Positions 6,052 to 10,738 of a stretch of DNA of 10,738 nucleotides are shown one piece after another. Source of the stretch: DATKZS01 sp035527835 [NCBI: bacterium] (lineage in GTDB: Bacteria > RBG-13-61-14); the NCBI GenBank assembly GCA_035527835.1, contig DATKZS010000009.1:1-10738 (forward strand), read 5' to 3'. The translations under genes and the position numbers were made by a program. Positions within the stretch are counted from its first letter, which is position 1, and every line of letters starts with the position of its first letter. The notes beneath the pieces are model-generated. The model made no database searches. It was not told the origin of the DNA and saw only the letters and a list, made by a program, of their open reading frames with translations.

Positions 6052-6621
6052 TCATTTCATATTCTGGGCCGCCTTCTTCTTCTCCACCCCTTGCTTGATG
6101 ATCTTCACCGCGTTCTGCATGTGCTGCTCGATGTCATGCTTGACGGCTTGCGCCTTGGCGGCAGCCACCTCGATCTCATAATCGGCCACTAAAATCAGCT
6201 TGCTCCCTTCCTTCACCGGCACGACCAGGATGGTGAGGGTAGCGTCATGGTCGCCGATGTACTTGGTCGTACTCGGAACGGAGGGGCGGGTGAGCGGGGG
6301 AGTGATTCTCACGGCTTCTCCCGAGAACTTGATGCCGGCATATGAGAGCGTATAAGTGAGACTCTGGCCCGCGGTCAGGCCGTCAAGGGTTTTGAATTCA
6401 GCACCCGGCCACCAGGGGTCGGTGATGACCTCTGTGTCCTTGTTGATGGAAAAGCCCTCTCCGTCCGTGCCCAGCCATGCGATCACCTCCTCCGGCGCCG
6501 CATTGATCACCTCATGCGCGATCAAGGTGTCCGACACCTTCACCTTCCCGCCCGCGGCCAGCATCATGAGGCCCAGGCCCATCACCGCCGCCATCGCCAT
6601 TAGTCTGCTCTTGCCTTTCAT
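6052..6621 (-). CDS. Secreted SRPBCC-like protein lacking a lipobox Cys (cluster gene 4)
   Basis: This 189-aa protein starts at the ATG at 6621, because AAGGAG (6630-6635) lies 8 nt upstream. A GTG at 6630 would fall inside that site. The signal peptide runs to MMLAAGGK (19-26). Where the sister proteins have Cys, this one has Gly24, and the whole protein contains no cysteine, so it should be secreted soluble or stay membrane-anchored. Cluster-frame motifs are still visible: EVINAAPEEVIAWLG (37-51), TAGQSLTYTLSYAGIKFSGE (83-102) and ATLTILVVPVKEGSKLILVA (127-146). The VPNQRIV strand is replaced by a Pro/Thr-rich segment (108-118). The C-terminal helix is long and Lys-rich (EKKKAAQNMK). It is the most diverged single-domain copy, and its ligand or function is unknown. 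Confidence 0.8.
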   Translation of the reverse strand: MKGKSRLMAMAAVMGLGLMMLAAGGKVKVSDTLIAHEVINAAPEEVIAWLGTDGEGFSINKDTEVITDPWWPGAEFKTLDGLTAGQSLTYTLSYAGIKFSGEAVRITPPLTRPSVPSTTKYIGDHDATLTILVVPVKEGSKLILVADYEIEVAAAKAQAVKHDIEQHMQNAVKIIKQGVEKKKAAQNMK

Positions 6622-6710
6622 CTTTCCCACTCCTTTCTCCTTTGCGTTTGGTTCATGGTTGGAACGCCTTGGTCAAAAGGTCCTGGCTTGTCACTAACGC
6701 TTCCTGGCAT
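6618..6710 (-). CDS. Possible 30-aa leader peptide overlapping cluster gene 4
   Basis: A small open frame starts at an ATG immediately behind GGGAGGTG and ends in TGA, overlapping the ATG of cluster gene 4 as ATGA. The product is hydrophilic (begins MPGSVSDKPGPF and ends in a basic RRKEWER). The purine-rich site is only about 2 nt from the ATG, which is poor spacing, and no homology is recognised. It may be a coupling leader or chance. Confidence 0.2.
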   Translation of the reverse strand: MPGSVSDKPGPFDQGVPTMNQTQRRKEWER

Positions 6711-6739
6711 CACCTCCCTTTCCCGGATCTGGCGGGCGA

Positions 6740-7759
6740 TTATTTTTCCAGTCTGGCCTTGATTTTTTGAAGGGTCTGCTCGATGTCTTTCCGGTTCGCC
6801 TGGACGATGCTGTCCCAGTCCGTCCTGGTCATGTGCGGGCCGACCGTGGCCGCGTATTGGATGAAAGAAAGCCTGGTCCCCGCGCCCGCCGGCACAAACA
6901 GCCAGGTGTCGGTCCCATGGAAGTCGCCGTTCCAGGCCACCGCCCATTTTTGGCCGGGAAGGTAATCAACCACCATGGCATGACCGCCCAATTTCTGGCC
7001 CGCAATTTCGATTGACCAGTCCCAGGTCTCGCCCAATCCCCGGCCCTGGTAATTGCTGTTTTGCGACCACTCCCATTCCGCGAAATGGGCCGGATCGGTC
7101 AGGTAAGAAAACACCGCCTCCGGCGGCGCCGCGATCTCCACGCCGGCCATGGTCGTGTCCGAGAGGGACGATACCTCCATCTTCGCCGCCAGGGCCGCGA
7201 CGGCCTCCTTGGAGTCCGGGGCCTTCTCGATATTTTTCTTGGCCACTGCGGTGGCGTTATCGCAATACTTTTTGAGTTCCTCGCCAAACTGTTCGCTGCT
7301 CATGCCCGGCGGCACGTCCATGGTGTATTCATGCAGTTCTATAATCCTCGTGCCCCTTTCGTGAGGCGCCGTGATCGTGGTCATGGTCCAGTCCATGTCG
7401 CCCGTCATTTTTTCCACGAACATCTTGTTGGCAACATTCATGACCCTCATTGCCTGCCCGCTGTATTTCCTTCCTTCCCAATCCCAGGTCCAATCGTAGG
7501 TGCCGCCGACCTCCGGATAATTCCGCAAATTTTTCATTATAAAGCCCGGCCAACGCTCGCATGTCACCGTTCCATCGCTCTCGTTGGCCGCGCATCCCCA
7601 GTTGGTGGACCACACCTTTTCCGGCGGGGCCTCGATCACGGTCGAGCCCATGATGGTCTCCGTCAGCCTCATCGCCTCCGCCGGCCTTTTGGCCTCGCAC
7701 CCGGCCATGAGCGCAAGAGACGCGCCCATCAGAAACATTGCCGACCATTTGCCTTTCAT
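6740..7759 (-). CDS. Tandem two-domain SRPBCC lipoprotein (cluster gene 3)
   Basis: This 339-aa protein starts at the ATG at 7759, with AAGGAGG (7767-7773) 7 nt upstream. The open frame upstream of this is a shadow. The signal peptide MKGKWSAMFLMGASLALMAG is followed by Cys21 (LMAGC), a good lipobox. Domain 1 (about 32-180) has STVIEAPPEKVW (39-50), GGTYDWTWDW (85-94) and GTRIIELHEYTM (136-147). It contains an insert with Cys56 and Cys67 that could pair. Domain 2 (about 194-339) is close to the cluster frame: EIAAPPEAVFSYLTDP (208-223), LGETWDWSIEIAG (242-254), MVVDYLPGQKWAVAW (262-276), WLFVPAGAGTRLSFIQ (286-301) and the tail KARLEK. Domain 2 most resembles cluster gene 1 (YLFVPEGAGTRVILVQQA). 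It looks like a fusion of two adjacent paralogues after the first lost its stop codon and the second its signal peptide. Confidence 0.87.
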   Translation of the reverse strand: MKGKWSAMFLMGASLALMAGCEAKRPAEAMRLTETIMGSTVIEAPPEKVWSTNWGCAANESDGTVTCERWPGFIMKNLRNYPEVGGTYDWTWDWEGRKYSGQAMRVMNVANKMFVEKMTGDMDWTMTTITAPHERGTRIIELHEYTMDVPPGMSSEQFGEELKKYCDNATAVAKKNIEKAPDSKEAVAALAAKMEVSSLSDTTMAGVEIAAPPEAVFSYLTDPAHFAEWEWSQNSNYQGRGLGETWDWSIEIAGQKLGGHAMVVDYLPGQKWAVAWNGDFHGTDTWLFVPAGAGTRLSFIQYAATVGPHMTRTDWDSIVQANRKDIEQTLQKIKARLEK

Positions 7760-7800
7760 CCTTTTTCCTCCTTGTCTTTCAGGTTCGGGTTGATCCATTG

Positions 7801-7838
7801 GTCCGGGAGCGCGGCCGAAGGGCGCCGCGCCCCCGGAC
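7801..7838. other. GC-rich intergenic hairpin between cluster genes 2 and 3
   Basis: Positions 7801-7814 and 7825-7838 pair over 14 positions with one A-C mismatch, around a 10-nt loop. The hairpin lies between the stop of the 96-aa gene and the start of the two-domain gene. Neither strand has a T tract, so it is not a classical terminator. It may modulate the mRNA, or it may be a dispersed repeat. Confidence 0.5.
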
Positions 7839-7854
7839 GACAAAACAAACATCC

Positions 7855-8145
7855 TCAGCCCAGTGCCTTGATGGATTTTTCGGCCTGGCTTACCGAGATG
7901 AAGGGCTGGACCGTGAAGCGGCACATGGGGATGTACTTGAGGAGCAGGGCATAAATCTCCTCCTCCGTCCCCTCGTTGACGGTGAAGCCGGCGCCGTTCA
8001 AGAAACCGCCCCATTCCTTGACCTTGCCGCTCTTCATGTCCTTGTTGATCTCCGCAATCGCCGCCAGCCAGGCCTCCTTTTTCTTGGCAGGATCCTCCGG
8101 GATCCTGGACTGGTCCAACTCCCACAACACCAGAAACCTCGCCAT
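7855..8145 (-). CDS. Small cytosolic protein, probable ferredoxin-like alpha+beta fold
   Basis: This 96-aa protein starts at an ATG with AAGGAGG (8151-8157) at 5-nt spacing. There is no signal peptide or membrane span. The pattern is beta (ARFLVLWEL, 2-10), a helix rich in Lys/Ala (20-38), beta-turn-beta (VKEWGGFLNGAGFTVNEG, 42-59), a helix (TEEEIYALLLKYI, 60-72), beta (CRFTVQPFISV, 75-85) and a short helix. This order matches dimeric alpha+beta-barrel proteins such as the YciI or muconolactone-isomerase-like groups. That assignment rests on pattern, not on a recognised motif. It is the only non-exported product inside the SRPBCC cluster, and it lies between genes 1 and 3 with gaps of 62 and 95 bp. 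A cytosolic enzyme or binding partner acting on the same compounds is possible but unproven. Confidence 0.8.
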   Translation of the reverse strand: MARFLVLWELDQSRIPEDPAKKKEAWLAAIAEINKDMKSGKVKEWGGFLNGAGFTVNEGTEEEIYALLLKYIPMCRFTVQPFISVSQAEKSIKALG

Positions 8146-8207
8146 GTTCTCCTCCTTTCTCAATTCATCGGTATTGCCTGTTTGATTGCCGGGCCCCGGT
8201 CCCGCGG

Positions 8208-8711
8208 CTACTTCTCCACCGCGGCCTTGAGCTTGTTCAGGGCCTCCTGGAGCGTTTCCTTGTTTTTCTCGACCACCATTTTGCGGGCGGCGCGGGGGAC
8301 GTCCACGCTGGCCTGCTGGACCAGGATGACCCTGGTCCCGGCGCCCTCGGGCACGAACAAATAGGTATTGGAGCCGTCGGCGTCGCCCATGAACTGCTCG
8401 ACGATCCTCTGGTTGGGGACCACGTCCACGGTCACGGTCTGGCCCTTGAAGCTCATGCCGGCAACGTCCACGGTCCAGTCCACGGTGCGTCCCACCTTCT
8501 GTGCCTGTGGGTTCTCGACCTTGGCCCAGGTCCATTGCTCGGCCTTCTGCGGATCGCTCACGAACGCGAACACCTTGGCCGGCGGAGCATTGATCACGAC
8601 GCTCACCATGCCCGCCTCCGTGACGTTCTCCATCCGCGCGCCCCCGCAACCGCACGCTGCCAGGACCATGCCGACCATGACCATTGCCGCGAAAAATCCC
8701 TTTGCTCTCAT
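8208..8711 (-). CDS. SRPBCC/START-like lipoprotein (cluster gene 1)
   Basis: This 167-aa protein is the first gene of the minus-strand cluster. The ATG has AGGAGG (8719-8724) 7 nt upstream. The signal peptide ends in the strong lipobox VLAAC (Cys20), followed by GCGG, so the mature protein should be lipid-anchored. The domain gives the cleanest version of the cluster frame: SVVINAPPAKVFAFVSDP (37-54), KVGRTVDWTVDVAGMSFKG (72-90), TVTVDVVPNQRIVEQF (92-107), NTYLFVPEGAGTRVILVQQA (115-134) and a basic C-terminal helix ending NKLKAAVEK. The family encloses a hydrophobic pocket, and a periplasmic lipid- or aromatic-binding role is inferred. Its close match to domain 2 of gene 3 suggests recent duplication. 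No confident promoter was found in the 576-bp upstream region. Confidence 0.87.
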   Translation of the reverse strand: MRAKGFFAAMVMVGMVLAACGCGGARMENVTEAGMVSVVINAPPAKVFAFVSDPQKAEQWTWAKVENPQAQKVGRTVDWTVDVAGMSFKGQTVTVDVVPNQRIVEQFMGDADGSNTYLFVPEGAGTRVILVQQASVDVPRAARKMVVEKNKETLQEALNKLKAAVEK

Positions 8712-9287
8712 TCCTCTTCCTCCTTTTCTTGACTGGTGGGTTGAAGCGTTTTGCCTTCCAAATCGTTTTACCCTTTGCCCTTGATTTACTGTTTCAAGAT
8801 TCCGGCTTTTGCTTCACCCCCTTCCCCAATTCCCCCGACCAGGGGGCGCGGGTGCCCTCACCCGCGCTCCCGTATCCGCATCTGCCGAGATTAAAGTAAC
8901 AACCTGAATTTCCATCGCCCCCGGCCGGTGGCGCACGCGGACATGGCGCGGCCGGGAGCTGGTCTGGAAAGCTTGAGGGAAAAGGCGGACCGATGGCGGC
9001 AAACAAAACCCAGTTGCCGGGATTGGGCGGCCTTCCTCTCAAGCCTTGTCCCTGACCTTCCGTTTTGGTTTATTTATTCGGTTGTCCCGGAATCTGGCGG
9101 CCCGGGAAGAGTGGCGTGGAGTGGACGGCCGCCATAACGATATCATTGTGAGAATGGCGGCCCGACCATGCTCGAAATTACCTGTGAGGACATACGGTCC
9201 CTCACACCCTTGCACTACTGTATGATTCCGTTTTTCATATCATACTGTCCTGGACATGTCAAGAGAATTAATTTTACAAGGAACCGG
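8712..9287. other. 576-bp non-coding region rich in inverted repeats
   Basis: No supportable gene lies between the cluster and rsmB: the short open frames here lack ribosome binding sites and recognisable sequence. Besides the hairpin at 8843-8870, it contains three notable structures. There is an imperfect inverted repeat, GCTTGAGGGAAAAGGC (8971-8986) against CCTTCCTCTCAAGC (9031-9044). GGCCGCCAT (9127-9135) pairs with ATGGCGGCC (9154-9162) over an 18-nt loop. GTATGAT (9220-9226) pairs with ATCATAC (9239-9245), about 40 nt after the rsmB stop codon. The last is a candidate but weak transcript end, because no T run follows it. Confidence 0.5.
8843..8870. other. Strong GC-rich hairpin upstream of the SRPBCC cluster
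   Basis: GCGCGGGTG (8846-8854) and CACCCGCGC (8859-8867) pair perfectly around CCCT. Three further pairs outward, one of them G-T, make 12 bp in total. An alternative stem, CCCCC/GGGGG at 8832-8846, competes with its left arm. It lies 130 nt upstream of cluster gene 1 and lacks a T tract on either strand. Confidence 0.5.
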
Positions 9288-10637
9288 TCAGGTCTTCAAC
9301 AGCTTGAAGATGGTGAACCCGTCCGTGCCCGTCAAATGAGGCCAGGCGCGGAGCACGTTGTCGTGGACCAGGTCCTTTAATGACGGCAGCCCATCCGCCG
9401 GGTTTTCGAGCCGGAACCCGCCCGACTCCACCAGCGGACCCGCCACCTCCTCGTTCTCCTCCCGGGTGAACGTGCAGGTCGAATACACCAGCGTCCCGCC
9501 CGGCTTCACCAGCGACGCCACGTTGGTGATGATTTTCTTCTGCAGCACGGCCCGCTCCGCCGCGTCCTCCGGCCGCCGCCGCCACTTGATCTCCGGACGA
9601 CGCCGGACCGTGCCCAGCCCCGTGCACGGAGCGTCCACCAACACCCGGTCGAACAACGCGCCCTGAAACCGCTTCGGGAACTCGATCGGACCCGACGCGT
9701 CCGCCACCACCCGCGTCACGTTCCTGATCCCGAGCCTCTTCGCCTCCGCCGCCATCCTTTTCAGCCGCCCCTCATGAACGTCCACCGCGATCACCCGGCC
9801 CCGTCCCTCCATGAGCTGCATCAGCATCAGGCTCTTCGTGCCCGGCGCCGCGCACGCGTCCAGCGCCAGCTCGCCCGGCCGCGGACCCAGCACCAGACCC
9901 GCCAACTGGCTAGCCTCGTCCTGCACCGCGAACAATCCGTCCGCGAATCCCGGCAGCTCCGCGGGCGCCGCTCCCGCCTCGATCCGCACCGCGAGCGGCG
10001 AGTACTTGCCCGCCCGCGCCTCCACCCCGCTCTTCGTGAGCAGCCGGATCAGCGCCTCCCGGCCGATGCGCGCCAGGTTCACCCGGAGCGTCAGCCCCGG
10101 CCGCTGATTATTGGCCCGGCACAGCGCCGCCGCGCCCTCGTACCCCAACCGCTCCACCCACTCCTCCACCAGCCACCGCGGATGCGACTCCGCCACCGAC
10201 AGCCGCTCCACCGGGTCCGCGATCCGCTCCGGGCCCTTAAGCCCCTCCCTCCCCTTCGCCAGCGCCCGAAGCACCGCGTTCGCAAAGCCCCGAGCCTGGG
10301 CCGGCGCCAGCGCCACGCTCTCGTTCACCGCCGCCGCGTCCGGTATCCGGTCCATCATCAAGAGCTGGTACGCGCCCAGCCGGAGCGCGATCCTGGCCTT
10401 CCGCTCCACCTTCTTCATCCGCCGGTCCGCGACCTGCTCCAAATAATAATCCAGCAGCAGCTTCCACCGCAGCACCCCGTAAGTCAGCTCCGCCATCAGC
10501 GCCCGCTCGCGCGCGTCCGCGTGTTCCCGCTTCGTGAGCTCGTCCCGCACAATGTCCGCGTAAGACTCCATGGCCTCCACCCGCCACAGCGCCGTGAAAG
10601 CCGCCGCCCGCGCCCCGCTCTTTTTCTCTTCAACCAT
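9288..10637 (-). CDS. rsmB: 16S rRNA (cytosine-967-C5)-methyltransferase RsmB
   Basis: This 449-aa protein (family usually about 430-450) methylates C967 of 16S rRNA using S-adenosylmethionine. The N-terminal NusB-like RNA-binding domain (about 8-135) includes AELTYGVLRWK (49-59) and FANAVLRAL (118-126). The methyltransferase domain shows the SAM-binding motif LDACAAPGTKS (259-269), VIAVDVHEGRL (282-292), motif IV VDAPCTGLGTVRRRPEIKW (334-352) with Cys338, and motif VI KPGGTLVYSTCTFTREENE (378-396) with the catalytic Cys388. The C-terminus, RAWPHLTGTDGFTIFKLLK, is typical of the family. I chose the ATG at 10637 because the frame upstream (to 10694) runs into an intergenic repeat, and residues there are unlike the family. 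ATGs at 10652 and 10658 remain possible. A TATAAT lies at 10657-10662 on the minus strand. Confidence 0.93.
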   Translation of the reverse strand: MVEEKKSGARAAAFTALWRVEAMESYADIVRDELTKREHADARERALMAELTYGVLRWKLLLDYYLEQVADRRMKKVERKARIALRLGAYQLLMMDRIPDAAAVNESVALAPAQARGFANAVLRALAKGREGLKGPERIADPVERLSVAESHPRWLVEEWVERLGYEGAAALCRANNQRPGLTLRVNLARIGREALIRLLTKSGVEARAGKYSPLAVRIEAGAAPAELPGFADGLFAVQDEASQLAGLVLGPRPGELALDACAAPGTKSLMLMQLMEGRGRVIAVDVHEGRLKRMAAEAKRLGIRNVTRVVADASGPIEFPKRFQGALFDRVLVDAPCTGLGTVRRRPEIKWRRRPEDAAERAVLQKKIITNVASLVKPGGTLVYSTCTFTREENEEVAGPLVESGGFRLENPADGLPSLKDLVHDNVLRAWPHLTGTDGFTIFKLLKT

Positions 10638-10656
10638 CTTCCCGCGCTCCATTATC

Positions 10657-10662
10657 ATTATA
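10657..10662 (-). promoter_or_regulatory. Possible -10 box of rsmB
   Basis: TATAAT lies on the minus strand 20-25 nt upstream of the chosen rsmB start codon, which would give a leader of about 13 nt. No good -35 hexamer is seen 16-18 nt upstream, so the support is the -10 alone. Confidence 0.3.
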
Positions 10663-10673
10663 CGGCCGGTTTC

Positions 10674-10736
10674 GCACAGAGGCACGGAGAGCACAGATGA
10701 AAATCTATTCTAATCTTATCTCCGTGTCCTCTGTGC
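10674..10736. repeat. CACAGAGGCACGGAG-type inverted repeat
   Basis: GCACAGAGGCACGGAGA (10674-10690) and its near-perfect reverse complement (10719-10736, one extra base) flank a 28-nt AT-rich centre. Further GCACAG sequence is at 10691-10696. The right arm runs almost to the window edge and may continue. Repeats of this flavour are common between genes in environmental genomes. This one lies directly upstream of rsmB. Confidence 0.6.
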
Positions 10737-10738
10737 CT

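Noticed and set aside
7760-8125. N-terminal 122-codon extension of the two-domain SRPBCC gene
   Set aside because: It overlaps the 96-aa gene out of frame. A clear signal peptide and AAGGAGG site mark the ATG at 7759.
8146-8655. N-terminal extension of the 96-aa gene's frame
   Set aside because: It is a Gly/Arg-rich shadow of cluster gene 1. The strong ribosome binding site at 8151-8157 fixes the real start at 8145.
9168-9380. 70-codon open frame overlapping the 3' end of rsmB
   Set aside because: It has no ribosome binding site and its second half is antisense to rsmB.
9774-10700. 308-codon open frame on the plus strand
   Set aside because: It is antisense to rsmB. Its Arg/His/Pro-rich composition comes from GC-rich codon shadows.

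Overview
This is a GC-rich bacterial window. It probably comes from an anaerobic Gram-negative, and Desulfobacterota (former Deltaproteobacteria) is my best guess. That is inferred from several predicted outer-membrane or periplasmic lipoproteins, a cysteine-rich 2x[4Fe-4S] protein, a crotonase-family enzyme, strong AAGGAGG-type ribosome binding sites, and intergenic DNA full of short palindromic repeats. No rRNA, tRNA, CRISPR array or intact transposase gene is visible.

Plus strand, left part. Positions 1-424 hold decayed inverted repeats and a candidate promoter. A 253-aa crotonase-fold protein (425-1186) follows, and it lacks both catalytic glutamates of true enoyl-CoA hydratases. After it comes a roughly 300-bp element (1188-1489) with no coding potential: a four-hairpin unit present twice in inverted orientation, with compensated changes in the stems. 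A 7-bp tandem repeat precedes a 331-aa protein with a winged-helix-like segment, an unusual Cys cluster and a C-terminal double 4Fe-4S domain (1699-2694). Next is a single-pass zinc-ribbon protein with a coiled-coil and proline-rich exported part (2852-3937). The plus-strand genes end with the N-terminus of an M19 membrane dipeptidase, cut off by a 129-bp element with 27-bp perfect terminal inverted repeats (4197-4325).

Minus strand, right part. Reading 5' to 3', rsmB (16S rRNA m5C967 methyltransferase) is followed by 576 bp of non-coding DNA. Then comes a seven-gene, same-strand cluster from 8711 down to 4340. Six of its proteins are exported or lipidated members of the SRPBCC/START-like (Bet v 1) fold. 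One of these is a tandem two-domain fusion, giving seven domains in all. The seventh gene encodes a 96-aa cytosolic protein of probable ferredoxin-like alpha+beta fold. The SRPBCC proteins share a motif frame (INAPxExVxAxx, GxTxDW, VxVDxVPNQRIV, C-terminal KAxxEK) but have diverged strongly. This looks like serial duplication of a cell-envelope hydrophobic-ligand-binding protein.

The most unusual items are the SRPBCC array and the inverted double four-hairpin element at 1188-1489. No experimentally known pathway can be assigned to the SRPBCC array from sequence alone.
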